64,000 nucleotides of DNA. It comes from Siphonodentalium dalli (taxonomy: Eukaryota; Mollusca; Scaphopoda; Gadilida; Siphonodentaliidae). The translations under genes and the position numbers were made by a program. Under the pieces are notes generated by a model that had not been told where the DNA came from, did not search any database, and worked only from the letters and a program-made list of their open reading frames with translations. The stretch lies in NCBI GenBank assembly GCA_032622095.1, contig CP136065.1, positions 205,076,151-205,140,150 of the forward strand, given 5' to 3'. Shown one piece after another: positions 1 to 12,670 of this stretch; position 1 is the stretch's first letter, and every line of letters begins with the position of its first letter.

Positions 1-134
1 CGCCGTGTGATTCTAAAGTTTTGGAACGTCGATGTTTAGGAACCATCTTAAAATTATGGCAAACTGTAAATTACATTTTCGATAAAATATTGACAGCATC
101 CGTTGGAAATATTAACATTGATATCCTCCCTCCG

Positions 135-219
135 TAATTATGGATACATTATATCTATCTAGCGTGAAGCGAACCATGTAATTATGGATGCATTATATCT
201 AGCGGGAAGCGAACCATGT
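135..219. repeat. short tandem duplication (about 42 bp x 2)
   Basis: Two adjacent copies of a segment containing ATTATGGATRCATTATATCTA and AGCGRRAAGCGAACCATGT lie side by side with small differences. It is a simple local duplication. The first 134 bases hold nothing I recognise. Confidence 0.6.
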
Positions 220-400
220 GCGTATAATGCAATTACTGAACGTATGAGTTAAAACTAAGTCAAAGTCAACTTACCTATTTGAACCTTCGTTGCGCTTGCC
301 TCGTTTCTCGAAGAAACTCGGTCGTATTTATTATTTTCATAGGACACACCAGAAGCATGAAGTGGTGGGACTATGACTGAGAATAAGGTGCTTGTCATTT

Positions 401-760
401 GCAGAATGAGGTCCCCATGCAGAGGGTGAATTTAGTGACGCTATCCCGCATAGCAGGCTAGTATCACCAAATTTCACCCTCTGGGGACCTCATTCTGCAC
501 GGCCTCATATGCTATGGGAGACATAGACTCGATTATGCATTGTGTCGTCTGCCAATTTGGGGATATAGTGAAGCTAAACTAAAAAAGAAATAGAATCTAT
601 GTGAAGAAGTTTCTATAGAAATTTGATAATAAAGAAACTTTCCAGAGAAGATGAGGCCTAAGCATATTGAGGTCCCCAGAAGGTGAATTTGGTTATGCTA
701 GCCCGCGATGCGGGATAGCGTCACGGAATTCACCCTCTGGGGACCACATTCTGCAAATGA
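401..760. repeat. dispersed hairpin-bearing repeat, family A, copy 1
   Basis: This block has a hairpin at each end: 401-498 (arms around GCAGAATGAGGTCCCC and AGAGGGTGAATTT) and 669-754 (arms GAGGTCCCCAGA and TCTGGGGACC). The sequence between them (about 520-660) recurs at 37450-37575, followed there by a closely related hairpin at 37588-37680. It resembles a MITE with foldback ends. No coding capacity is seen, and a clean target-site duplication could not be defined. Confidence 0.7.
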
Positions 761-1100
761 CAGGGGATACAATTCTATGTTTATATCAATGCTTACTCCG
801 AAAACGTCATGTTTCCAATATTTTATCAGACAGCAAAGACCATCTCTACCACAAAACATAAATATATAAATGTTAGGATCATAGCATACATGTACCACAA
901 CTGACTTTTGTCATTTAACTGGCGAAACAGCACCCAAATCCTCTGTCGAAATCCGCTTCTAATTTAGGTGTGTATTTTCTTATGGACACGACGCAATCAG
1001 TGTACATCCCTCAACTTGGCCACATTATGAAGCTAGTTGCATGAAATACGATTGTCAGTCGAACGTGAGCTTCATTTCATTTCACTGGAACATACCAATA

Positions 1101-1405
1101 CGTACACCATGATGATATCATGCCTACATGTACACCATGCTGATATCATACCTACATGTACACAATGTGGATATCATACCTACATGTACATGCGGATATC
1201 ATACCAGCATGTACACCATTCGGATATATACCAGCATATACATCATGCGAATATCGTATACCTACACGTACACCATGCTAATATTATACACATGTACTGT
1301 ACACCATGCTGATATCATACCTACGTGTATACTATGCTAATAATATACATAGATGTACACCATGCATGCTGGTATCATACCTACATGTACACCATGTGTA
1401 TAGCA
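1101..1405. repeat. degenerate minisatellite, about 27-bp unit
   Basis: About eleven imperfect copies of a unit built on TACACCATGCTGATATCATA plus CCTACATG follow each other. The overlapping open frames rich in H, Y and M are by-products of the repeat. Confidence 0.85.
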
Positions 1406-1727
1406 TAGATGTAGATTATTTCCTACTTTAATATTTTTTTTATTTTTAGAAAAAAAAAATTCTAAGTAAAACCGAAAAGAAGATCTCCCTGGTGGGGCTT
1501 CGTATATGATTAAATTGGTGTTCCAACAACGAGGACACCCACCTATTTATACGACGGATTAGTGTTTTTTTTTTGGTCAATACTTTAATCTCAATAAACC
1601 AATAATCATGGTATGTGAGATATACAAAATTTAAATACAAATACATGACAAAAGCACATTTAACAGGTACATAATTATATTATAGTATATGTATTATAGT
1701 ATATGTAATATTAATGCATTCATTGAA

Positions 1728-1759
1728 GGCACATCCACCCAAAACAGGGTGGATGTGCC
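1728..1759. other. perfect 13-bp hairpin
   Basis: GGCACATCCACCC and GGGTGGATGTGCC form a perfect 13-bp stem around a 6-nt loop AAAACA. It stands alone in AT-rich sequence. Its role is unknown. Confidence 0.8.
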
Positions 1760-2347
1760 CATTACTATTTAAGTCTATCTACTTATTTGATACACTGGCG
1801 TCATTTACACAGGAATACTGTCATAGCGACATGCATATACATAAATGTTGACTTGAGACGATGGGGCACATGAGCTACATAGTTACATTCCTGATCCGAC
1901 GTGTTTTGTCAAAGTTACATTAAATTTGCTTACTGGAGAATAACTCCAACTATAAGAACAAATTTGTAATATGCCAAAAACAGCCTGACTTGTAACCCCT
2001 GTCACCCGGTTACAAATGCGTGATGTATATTTGGCGCACCAAATCTGGACATATATACTGAACCAACCACACTGACTGGTGCGCATCCGGAGATTTATGT
2101 AGACCCTGTGTCTCCTTTACAGTAGATATATGGGCTTCTTTTCACGCGCGCGGGCGACAATTGCTATAGAGTGTCCCATGGTGCTCATATTTCGAAACAT
2201 TTTATTTTCTCTGTCCAAAGTGAAAATAAAAACGTCACGCCTTCAGACAGTACTTATATCGATATAATTAAGACTTATCTCAGCGTCGTTGTTGTTCTGG
2301 TTTTCTTGCACTTCGCAGTGCGTGATACGGTCTTCTTTTGTATATAT
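1760..2347. other. unannotated stretch
   Basis: No gene, repeat or RNA that I recognise. Short open frames are present on both strands without domain signal or splice context. Confidence 0.4.
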
Positions 2348-2745
2348 ATAATAGAGACCTTTCGCAAAATCACGAATACAATTACGGATATGGACAATAT
2401 CCTGCCAGTATACGGCCAAAATTCGATTTTACGCACGGGGGTTCTTATGTTAAACGAACTCTACCCAACTCAGTTTAATTGTGTGTGTAGATGTGTCAAG
2501 GATGTGCCACCGGTCCTGCTTGGGGGCGCTCTAACATTATCCGTGTGAAGTATAACACACGGATAAGAACATTGGATCTGAAAGAGACACATATTACTTT
2601 TCCATGGAGTATATGTGTAACTGAATGTAGTGGGGCATATGCCGTCTCATCGATTAACCATCGTAGGTAAATTGATATGGCGTCCACCTTACAAGGACAA
2701 TAATTGCTATCCGTAATCGTAATTTTTGCGAAAGGTCTCTATTAT
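2348..2745. mobile_element. 398-bp inverted-repeat element (MITE-like)
   Basis: The left end (ATAATAGAGACCTTTCGCAA...) and the right end (...TTGCGAAAGGTCTCTATTAT) are inverted copies over roughly 40 bp, continuing with small indels through ATTACGGATA. No transposase is encoded between them. A separate perfect 11-bp hairpin (TTATCCGTGTG / CACACGGATAA) sits inside at 2537-2566. An open frame of 125 codons (2171-2548) crosses the left end and is not a credible gene. No clear target-site duplication was found. Confidence 0.75.
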
Positions 2746-3484
2746 CAACGACTTGCACTCTGATTCTTTCTCCTGCTCCCCATCCTCTTCCTCCGCCAGA
2801 ATGATTTTATTTATTCAAAATGTCGAGTATATTTTGAATTATTTTAATAACAAATTATTTCTATAGTCGGGAATGAGCAACATGCGATTTTGACGTATGC
2901 ACACTATATGTACATGCATGGTGTACTACTGTGAATTAAAATTAAGCAGCGGTTCGACCGACAACCCTATGTTAAATAACCAGACAATGTGAGACCCATT
3001 GCCACTTCAACCGTGCTATCCCCATATCATTAACATACCCATAACACTGGGCTGGGTATGCTTATAGGTATTGTTCTGTCCATTATTATTTTCTATACCC
3101 ACATGTGTCGCATGACGTGGAATAAGTGTTATATGTACATTGGGTTCGCGTTAATGTGTTTATTCCCTTTATATATGGAATGACATGTTGAACTGCAGCT
3201 GAGTTACTTGACTTCGATCGAATAGACCAAACGTTCAGTTGAACTTATTTTCGATTTGGGATCGGATCGATTGGATCGGCCTAACATAAACATTTAGCTT
3301 GGAATTACGGTTTCTATCACATGAAACATTCATGTACCCCGTAACCAACGATAGTGCACGCGGAAGGACAAAGGAAATATGTTTATCCATCGCGTGTGCA
3401 AATAAAAGTCAGTTTTACATGAGAATACTCGGTATACATTGATTGATGAACTTATCAAACATGCCATCCTTAATGCAGCGAGTC
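2746..3484. other. unannotated stretch
   Basis: AT-rich sequence with no recognisable gene. The last part (3330-3484) leads into the 83-bp satellite without a visible boundary motif. Confidence 0.4.
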
Positions 3485-5809
3485 GCATGCGCTGACGGTA
3501 TATAAACTGCTTAAAAGAAATCGAGAACATTACCCATGTGACATAGTTCCGACTGATCAGTATAATTGCATGCTCTGGCGGTATATAAACTGCTTAAAAG
3601 AAATCGAGAACATAATCCATGTGACATAGTTCCGACTGATCAGTATAATTGCATGCCCTGGCGGTATATAAACTGCTTAAAAGAAATCGAGAACATCACC
3701 CATGTGACATAGTTCCGACTGATCAGTATAATTGCATGCTCTGGCGGTATATAAACTGCTTAAAAGAAATCGAGAACATTACCCATGTGACATAGTTTCG
3801 ACTGATCAGTATAATTGCATGCCCTGGCGGTATATAAACTGCTTAAAAGAATTCGAGAACATTACCCATGTGACATAGTTCCGACTGATCAGTATAATTG
3901 CATGCTCGGGCGGTATATAAACTGCTTAAAAGAATTCGAGAACATAATCCATGTGACATAGTTCCGACTGATCAGTATAATTGCATGTTCTGGCGGTATA
4001 TAAACTGCTTAAAATAAATCGAGAACATAATCCATGTGACATAGTTCCGACTGATCAGTACAATTGCATGCTCTGGCGGTATATAAACTGCTTAAAAGAA
4101 ATCGAGAACATTACCCATGTGACATAGTTCCGACTGATCAGTATAATTGCATGCTCTGGCGGTATATAAACTGCTTAAAAGAAATCGAGAACATTACCCA
4201 TGTGACATAGTTCCGACTGATCAGTATAATTGCATGCTCTGGCGGTATGTAAACTGCTTAAAAGATATCGAGAACATTACCCATGTGACATAGTTCCGAC
4301 TGATCAGTATAATTGCATGCTCTGGTGGTATATAAACTGCTTAAAAGAAATCGAGAACATAATCCATGTGACATAGTTCCGACTGATCAGTATAATTGCA
4401 TGCCCTGGCGGTATATAAACTGCTTAAAAGAAATCGAGAACATTACCCATGTGACATAGTTCCAACTGATCAGTACAATTTCATGCTCTGGCAGTATATA
4501 AACTGCTTAAAAGAAATCAAGAACATTACCCATGTGACATAGTTCCGACTGATCAGTATAATTGCATGCTCTGGCAGTATATAAACTGCTTAAAAGATAT
4601 CGAGAACATTACCCATGTGACATAGTTCCGACTGATCAGTATAATTGCATGCTCTGGCGGTATATAAACTGCTTAAAATAAATCGAGAACATTACCCATG
4701 TGACATAGTTCCGACTGATCAGTATACTTGCATGCTCGGGCGGTATATAAACTGATTAAAATAAATCGAGAACATAATCCATGTGACATAGTTCGGACTG
4801 ATCAGTATAATTGCATGCTCTGGCGGTATATAAACTGCTTAAAAGAAATCGAGAACATAATCCATGTGACATAGTTCCGACTGATCAGTATAATTGCATG
4901 CTCTGGCGGTATATAAACTGCTTAAAAGAAATCAAGAACATTACCCATGTGACATAGTTCCGACTGATCAGTATAATTGCATGCTCTGGCAGTATATAAA
5001 CTGCTTAAAAGATATCGAGAACATTACCCATGTGACATAGTTCCGACTGATCAGTATAATTGCATGCTCTGGCGGTATATAAACTGCTTAAAATAAATCG
5101 AGAACATTACCCATGTGACATAGTTCCGACTGATCAGTATAATTGCATGCTCGGGCGGTATATAAACTGCTTAAAATAAATCGAGAACATAATCCATGTG
5201 ACATAGTTCCGACTGATCAGTATAATTGCATGTTCTGGCGGTATATAAACTGCTTAAAATAAATCGAGAACATAATCCATGTGACATAATTCCGACTGAT
5301 CAGTATAATTGCATGCTCTGGTGGTATATAAACTGCTTAAAATAAATCGAGAACATAATCCATGTGACATAGTTCCGACTGATCAGTATAATTGCATGAT
5401 CTGGCAGTATATAAGCTGCTTAAAAGATATCGAGAACATTACCCATGTGACATAGTTCCGACTGATCAGTATAATTGCATGCTCTGGTGGTATATAAACT
5501 GCTTAAAATAAATCGAGAACATTACCCATGTGACATAGTTCCGACTGATCAGTATAATTGCATGCTCGGGCGGTATATAAACTGCTTAAAATAAATCAAG
5601 AACATTACCCATGTGACATAGTTCCGACTGATCAGTATAATTGCATGCCCTGGTCGTATATAAACTGCTTAAAAGAAATCAAGAACATTACCCATGTGAC
5701 ATAGTTCGGACTGATCAGTATATTTGCATGCTCTGGTGGTATATTAACTGCTTAAAAGAAATCGAGAACATTACCCATGTGACATAGTTCCGACTGATCA
5801 GTATAATTG
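3485..5809 (+). repeat. 83-bp satellite, 28 copies, with TATA-like and palindromic motifs
   Basis: Twenty-eight units start at 3485 and every 83 bases after it (3568, 3651, ... 5726), with no net length change across the array. Each unit reads GCATGCTCTGGCGG, then TATATAAACTGCTTAAAA, then ATCGAGAACAT, then CCATGTGACATAGTTCCG, then the perfect palindrome ACTGATCAGT and TATAATT. Diagnostic variants (CTCGGG, GGCAGT, AGATATCGAG, ATAAATCGAG, AATCC versus TACCC) recur at five-unit intervals in the second half. No coding potential is seen. The TATATAAA word gives a promoter-like appearance, but no transcription can be claimed from sequence. Confidence 0.97.
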
Positions 5810-6507
5810 TCATAATGACGATTTTCCTCGTAGTTTTTGGTTATTATGTGGTTCGGGAACAACAGTCAACTTCTGTGGAATTGTAAAACTTTATTATGAT
5901 GTCCATGGTTTCTGTCTCTCGTTCCACAAGTGTTGTCTCTAGTCGATTTCGGGTGTATATATATAAAGGTTAGTTTCCATCTTCTGCCAGAAATCTGGGC
6001 ATAAGGATGTGCTACTTTTCGCTGTTCTTTTCCTTGTATTGTCGGTCGGTCCATACATAACTGTGTATACCATGCCAACATCTCGTATCCGACTATGCTT
6101 CTTAACACAACGCGCAATTTGGAAAATGTCTACAACGTTGTCCGGGATAACATACAACGTGTCCTGGACTGTGCTGTCAGGGTGACGTGTCACTACTCTT
6201 TCGGTGACAGTCTGAACCGAGGATGAGGTGTGAGTTTCGTTTTTGGCTTTAGCATGTGTATTCGATATTTTGCTGGGCACACTCGAAGTCCGAATGCAGA
6301 ATTCAAATTGGGTGCCGGGACGCTATCTATTTTGCGGTCAGTCCATTTTTACTAGAGTTATGACCCTTTTAGACTTATAATTGAATACTGATTATTCTGG
6401 TGTCTAATCAAATAAAACTGGGTACATTAACAACAAAGACAGTTGGCAGCAAAATTTGATTTAGTGATTGTTCAAAGAATTTTGCACCGGTAAAATAAAG
6501 CCACCTT
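5810..6507. other. stretch with an unrecognised minus-strand open frame
   Basis: A 113-codon open frame lies on the minus strand at 5939-6280 (begins MPSKISNTHAKAK) and overlaps a second frame at 5866-6117. Neither shows a domain, signal peptide or splice context that I recognise, and two overlapping frames argue against both. The rest holds nothing recognisable. Confidence 0.2.
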
Positions 6508-6645
6508 ATTCGGGGGACGTGTGGCCTTGTGACATTTTATTATAAAGTGTAATTACCTCACGGAATACAGATGATTCGGGGGACGTGTGTGGCCTTGTGA
6601 AATTTTATTATACAGTGTAATTACCTCACGGAATACAGATGATTC
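6508..6645. repeat. tandem duplication, 66/68 bp
   Basis: Two adjacent copies begin ATTCGGGGGACGTGTGGCC and end AATACAGATG. The second copy has a 2-bp GT insertion and two substitutions. Confidence 0.9.
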
Positions 6646-9494
6646 TTTAATAAAGATACAACCAAACTTAATGAAAAATATATCAATGCAATATATGCAC
6701 TCCGAACAGAATTGGAGAATCCACTCAGGAAACATAACCTTTATGTGGTAAGTGTGTCTCTCACAACATAGGTATACAGCGTATATAGATTTGTCATCTG
6801 TTGGTTCGTGTTATTCTCACTTAACTACACACCCCATGCAGTTTTATAGTAAGAGATCCACCCATTTACTTCTATCGTCTGGTCGCAAAACATCAGCTCA
6901 CGCTGTGTTCTGTAATTCATCTCAGATGCCATCACGACCATAGATAAAGGCGAACACGGGTTATTAGTGGGCATTACCCAACCAGGGACGTACGTGGCTA
7001 CAGTCTCGCTATCCTTTGAACTATAACAAATTCTCAATCTTGAGAACTTCCATTTTCATGTTCTGACACAGTTTTCCGACTGGTACCAACTATTATCGAA
7101 CTGCTGGACCAACTTTAACTTGAGACTTTCGTAGCTACTTGCAAATATTCAACTTTTGATATAAAACCCACTCAATTTAGACCAATCAGTGGTTGAGAAA
7201 TTTAAATACATGCATACCAATAACTATTTTTCAAAGTTTTAAAGTTTTAAAGTTCCAGTTTTAGTTTAACCGGCTCAAGCTTTGTAACTGTCGGGAATTT
7301 ACGACAGATAAAAAAAATCCCTCCAACCACATCTCTGGAGGGACAATTTACTGAAGGGCAGACTACAATTACTAGATACTGGAAATGTGGAAAAACTTTT
7401 CTCATGTTGATTCACACATATTCGCAGAGTTCACAGTTTGAGCTTCGGTGACATGATTTGGGGCACAGTATGTGAGTACATATCCCATCCCTTATACTGT
7501 CACCATTAGACACACAAAGCTGCATTATGTTTCCAAAGTGCTGTTCTATCTAACGTCCAATCGTCCAGACATTGCTTGCATGTCGGTGGCTCGGTGCCCA
7601 GTACATCTGAAACCGATAGCCATTTGACGCATGTTGCCGGTCATCTTAGATTAACTTACAATATATCAAAGTAAACAAACTAATCGATTTTAAAATTGTG
7701 TTGTATTTCTGGAGATGTTGTATATATGCCTTTATATATATAATTATAGAACACACCACTCTCCCAAACTCTCTCATGCAGGCAACATGCTGTGTAGCAC
7801 AGCAGTCGACAGCGGAATATTTTCTTCAGCATATCGTCCAACCAACCAGCATGATTCCGGGAATTTAGTTACCCATGATCTTAAAACGAGGGCTAAGTTG
7901 ATCGGTATCTCACACACGCTTATAGACGGGACAAACAAATCTCACCCAGAGTCACGATGTCCAGTCAAATTGAGCGTTAAAGGGATCAGACGCACATTTT
8001 CCCAAAATTTCCTATTTCAAAATGGATTTTCTCAATATCTGTCCGGAATGTATTATTGAAATTTGGTACAAGCATAAAACTGTCAACTCGTTGGAAATTA
8101 TTACCCATTTACTATACTTTTATGGTATGAACAATTTGTATAATGTTGCTGTTTTCCGGTAATAAGAACTTTTGTAAGATTTAACTTTTTCAAAGTGAAG
8201 TTCATATATCCATGCTATCATATACATGTATGGAGATCATGAGAAGAGACTTATTATTTTTACTAAAGAAAGTTCATTATTATTTTCATGTAGAAAGACA
8301 ACCAACCATAAATATTTTTCTGGATTTAAGTGTTTTGATGTCAGTTTTCAAGTCATGCCTGCTGATCAATAAGTACTACAGATGTTGACCATGTATCTCT
8401 AACAATGTGGCCTATTTCAGTTGCTTTCTCCCTGCTTGGTGTAAACAATATTTATTCCCAGTACAAAACAAGATGAATATTTTACAAAAATGCTAATGGA
8501 TGATTATGGGTGATTGGAATGGGATGAGACAACAAGCCTATTGTGGCTTTTTTGTGAGTCCTCTCCCAGATCGCTTAAATTTCCCGAACTACATAAGGCC
8601 GTTCGGGCGAGTCAGGCGGGAATTTTTTCTGGTTTGTACTTTAGATAGCTTAGTGGTGATTTTAATATAGATTACACTCAACAACAGATAGCAAGAGATA
8701 AGATAAGAACCGGAGTGGGGTAAGATTTGGGAATGGGGGGGGGGGGTGTAGTTAGACATTCGGCTGTTGAATTATATGTCAAATTGTGTATAACTAGGCG
8801 TACAGAGACTACACGAGTTAGCTGTGCAGTCAGGCTTTCCGAATTATGACGTTATATATATGACTGTATATATGACTCAATTGCAGAAGACATAGTATTA
8901 CGTTAATAAAATAGTTTTGTACTAATTATGTATCTTTGTGTGGCCTCTAAAATACTATGATTTTCCCTAATTGAACTTTCGGGTGAACCTTCGAGTATAG
9001 TTCTTTCTGATAATATTATGTTTGGTAGAGAAGATAGCAGTTCCAATCTTGAGGCCTGGTATAAATGGCATTCTCCCTGCTTGAATGGACTAGCCTGCAT
9101 GCTAATATCTGTTTTCATTGGGCTGAAATAGTTGTGGCTTCTTTATTCTTGATTGTAATACACGAGGGTTAATGCAATTAAAAAATTAGCCAATTAAAAA
9201 TTTAGCTCAACATGATGACAGACAGGAAGCCTCCTCTCATAGAGCCAAGGTAATAAGCTATTGGGCGATTGGATTGTTGTTTCAAATATATTGTCTGGTC
9301 TATATTATATGAGGCAAAATCAGTGGCCCTTGTGGAGATAATATGCCAAGAGCAATCTTTTTTGGATTCTGGCCCACAAAGCCAAACGTAAATAACGTCA
9401 CGCGATAACTCATTGTTGTGATATGAAATTGTATTTCATAATCGTGTAGAATATATGAATGAGTAATGAATAAAACAAATCATAGTCACAGTCA
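6646..9494. other. unannotated stretch
   Basis: About 2.8 kb without recognisable features. The longest open frame (7715-8059, 114 codons, plus strand) has no domain or secretory signal. A short hairpin CCCTCCA/TGGAGGG lies near 7320-7343 and a G-run near 8737. Confidence 0.4.
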
Positions 9495-10155
9495 CATGTA
9501 CGCTATATACATGGACGCTATACATATGGACGCTATACACATGTACGCTATATACATGGACGCTATACATATGGACGCTATACACATGTACGCTATATAC
9601 ATGGACGCTATACATATGGACGCTATACACATGTACGCTATATACATGGACGCTATACATATGGACGCTATACACATGTACGCTATATACATGGACGCTA
9701 TACATATGGACGCTATACACATGTACGCTATATACATGGACGCTATACATATGGACGCTATACACATGTACGCTATATACATGGACGCTATACATATGGA
9801 CGCTATACACATGTACGCTATATACATGGACGCTATACATATGGACGCTATACACATGTACGCTATATACATGGACGCTATACATATGGACGCTATACAC
9901 ATGTACGCTATATACATGGACGCTATACATATGGACGCTATACACATGTACGCTATATACATGGACGCTATACATATGGACGCTATACACATGTACGCTA
10001 TATACATGGACGCTATACATATGGACGCTATACACATGTACGCTATATACATGGACGCTATACATATGGACGCTATACACATGTACGCTATATACATGGA
10101 CACTATACACATGTACGCTATATACATGGACGCTATATACATGTACGCTATACAA
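9495..10155. repeat. 15-bp / 45-bp higher-order minisatellite
   Basis: The array is built from three 15-bp variants in fixed order (ATGGACGCTATACAT, ATGGACGCTATACAC, ATGTACGCTATATAC), giving a 45-bp higher-order unit repeated about 14 times. Interior copies look identical; only the last 70 bp vary. Because 15 is divisible by three, long open frames run through on both strands (up to 285 codons, e.g. repeated YSVHV/YSVHM), but these are by-products of the period. Confidence 0.97.
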
Positions 10156-10447
10156 CTGATAGGAAAATATATTCATGATTAAGAAGTTAAATTCGAGTAT
10201 GCCAACAAGGTTAAAAAACTGTGAGTTAATGATGAACATTATACCATTACCTTTCAGCCACGAACAAGGACCAAACATTCGATACAAGGACAAGCAATGA
10301 TTGATGCTAGCACATCGTTTCTAGTAGCACTTTATTTATCTTTACAGTTGTTCGCCATAGAAAGTCAGGGAGTGGAAACCGAAACACTGAAAAGGAGTTC
10401 AAATATAATTTGATATGGAGCACAAATGTCGTGATATTATATTTGAC

Positions 10448-10455
10448 TGACGTCA
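10448..10455 (+). promoter_or_regulatory. CRE/ATF-type site TGACGTCA
   Basis: A perfect palindromic TGACGTCA lies 67-74 bases upstream of the ATG of the candidate first exon at 10522, in a locally CpG-richer segment (10440-10525). The position suits a proximal promoter element bound by CREB/ATF-type bZIP factors; that role is inferred from the motif and location only. Confidence 0.45.
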
Positions 10456-10521
10456 CGACTCGTCTCGTCTGCGTGTTCATCTGATCGGCGAATCTCACGA
10501 GATTTCAAGCGCCGGCGAGAC

Positions 10522-10600
10522 ATGGTATTGAGGCTTGTTCGGGTCATTCTGCTCTCTTTGTTGGCTGTGATAATTCTATCGGTTCATCGGACATCGGCTG
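10522..10600 (+). CDS. first coding exon: signal peptide or signal-anchor N-terminus
   Basis: From an ATG in good context (GACATGG) the frame encodes 26 residues and one extra base: a short basic start (MVLRLVR), a hydrophobic core (VILLSLLAVIILSV) and a polar end (HRTSA), then the strong splice donor G|GTGAGT at 10601. This is the classic layout of a cleaved signal peptide, or of the signal anchor of a type II membrane protein such as a Golgi enzyme. The exon ends in phase 1. It is too short to identify the protein. A CRE motif and CpG-richer sequence lie just upstream. A downstream exon with matching phase and a stop is at 33664-33905, with about 23 kb of mostly repeats between. The signal sequence plus donor is seen directly; the gene model is inference. 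Confidence 0.6.
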
Positions 10601-11374
10601 GTGAGTATACCCATCGTGCCCACTATATATCATGATGTCGGAAATCTTTCCGCCTTCAATTTTGCTTAAATGTGACAAAACAAGTTTTAAAAATGTGATT
10701 GTTGGTAGCTTTTATGGCAGTACACTTTGCGTTGTCCAACTCTATTTGTACTCAAATAGAATAGTGTCACGCCTTAACTCAATGCCTTGGAAACCGATGT
10801 GGTAACAGTGTGTTTCTAAATTAAACACAATGATTTAATTCTCCCAGTTATACATGATATATTTTATTGACAAGCGAGAACAAGAAGTAACGCGACCATG
10901 TCAAGACAGAAAAGGGACGAGAGCAAACAGGGAGAGAGATAGAGGAGAGAAGATAGGGGTGGGTTTATGCCAAACTAAGCCAGACAGAGTGTACTATACC
11001 CAATACGCGTGGTCTCCATAAACTTGTGGGGAATGTATATAATATGTTTGCTCCGTTCTGAAGCAGATTAGCGTCAGGGTCATACTATCATGTGTTTGCA
11101 TATTATCCATAAGCATAATATACACATCCAACTTGTCACGCCAACCATGAAACACAGGAACGTCAGTTGTCCTAGCTTTTCACTCGCGCATGCATTATTC
11201 CAAATGTTTCGATGTTATGCTGCGCTGAATGCAATATTTCGACCAAAGTAAATTGTTCACGATATAGGGTGTCGTCGACCCCAAGTCTGGAGAAAGCTTT
11301 TGCATTATGGTCCAAAGAAGTTACTTGATTTCACGATGAATGTTGATGTAACTTCATCCGTTAAAATCCACCTA
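10601..11374. other. probable intron start, no other feature
   Basis: Follows the splice donor at 10601. It includes a purine-rich tract at about 10890-10965. No exon, repeat or RNA is recognised. Confidence 0.35.
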
Positions 11375-12070
11375 GAATAGCCATCCCACCTGACGGCCGA
11401 TGGTACTGAGGACCTGCGAATCGCGATGTGTTCATTATGATACATATATATAACAGTATATACATATTGAGCTGTACCGTGTATACCACTTGACGACCGG
11501 TGGTACTGAGTACCTGCGAATCGCGATGTGTTCATTATGATACATATGTAACAGTATATACATATTGAGCTGTACCGTGTATCCCACTTGACGGCCGATG
11601 GCACTGAGGACCTGCGAATCGCGATGTGTTCATTACGATACATATATATAACAGTATATACATATTGAGCTGTACCGTGTATACCACTTGACGGCCTATG
11701 GTACTGAGGACCTGCGAATCGTGATGTGTTCATTATGATACATATATAACAGTATATACATATTGAGCTGTACCGTGTATCCCACTTGACGGCCGATGGC
11801 ACTGATGACCTGCGAATCGCGATGTGTTCATTACGATACATATATATATAACAGTATATACATATTGAGCTGTATCGTGTATCCCACTTGACGGCCGATG
11901 GTACTGAGGACCGGCGAATCGCGATGTGTTCATTACGATACATGTAAATAACAGTATATACATATTGAGCTGTATCGTGTATCCCACATGACGGCCGATG
12001 GTCCTGAGGACCGGCGATTCGCGATGTGTTCATTACGATACATATATATAGCAGTATATACATATTGAGC
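11375..12070. repeat. satellite of about 100 bp, 7 copies
   Basis: Units start near 11391, 11491, 11589, 11689, 11787, 11889 and 11989. The core is TGACGGCCGATGGTACTGAG, then ACCTGCGAATCGCGATGTGTT, then a TA-rich piece with ACAGTATATACATATTGAGC. The 98-102 bp length change comes from the TA-rich part. Long minus-strand frames across it are repeat artefacts. Confidence 0.95.
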
Positions 12071-12670
12071 AAACATTCAAAAACATATTTATTGCGAAAT
12101 ATTTTAAATACAGATTGTATTAGTTATTGGAAATCGACTATAATCAAGATAGTTATTCACGTCGTTTTAGAAAAACCAGCGCAGGCATTAATATATTTTT
12201 CGAAAATATATATTATCTTGAATGTTTCATACACACACCGTTTTTTCCCTCTCCAATCGCTCGGATTAGCCAAGCACCGCGAAAATGACAACTTTAGGAA
12301 AAATAACTTTGTACTTTTTCGTAACGGCATCAGTTTGCCCTACCCGCATCATAGTAAATCAGCAGGACCACCAGCATCATATCATATTAGCATGACCACT
12401 TGACGATGGGTGTAGTAATGTCGCTATAGTGGCAACTTTCCCTGATTGTATACTTAGTGCTCATGATCCGGATTCGCTTAGTCAGCGTCCGGTGATCGGT
12501 CACTAGATTAAGGGTTTAAATGGAAAATTGCACGCGAATATCTATCAAGCCCGGAACAAGTCAGATATATTGCTTACGATGATCCGACTCTACATGTGTC
12601 TTAGCATTCAATTATTAATTTGTACAGGCACTTTGACGCCACCGACGAACCTTTGGTGTGGGTCAATAAT
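12071..12670. other. unannotated stretch
   Basis: No recognisable feature. An open frame at 12026-12403 starts inside the satellite and has no domain signal. The last four bases, TAAT, match the four bases just after the macrosatellite. Confidence 0.4.

Noticed and set aside
9495-10155. CRISPR-like array (also considered for 3485-5809)
   Set aside because: Units are head-to-tail without unique spacers, and the sequence is clearly eukaryotic.
9436-10293. Long open frames on both strands (285, 238 and 216 codons)
   Set aside because: They arise from a 15-bp tandem unit that contains no stop in these frames. The predicted proteins are pure five-residue repeats.
11305-12072. 255-codon minus-strand frame
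   Set aside because: It runs through seven copies of a 100-bp satellite and repeats the same peptide; length differences between units shift it.
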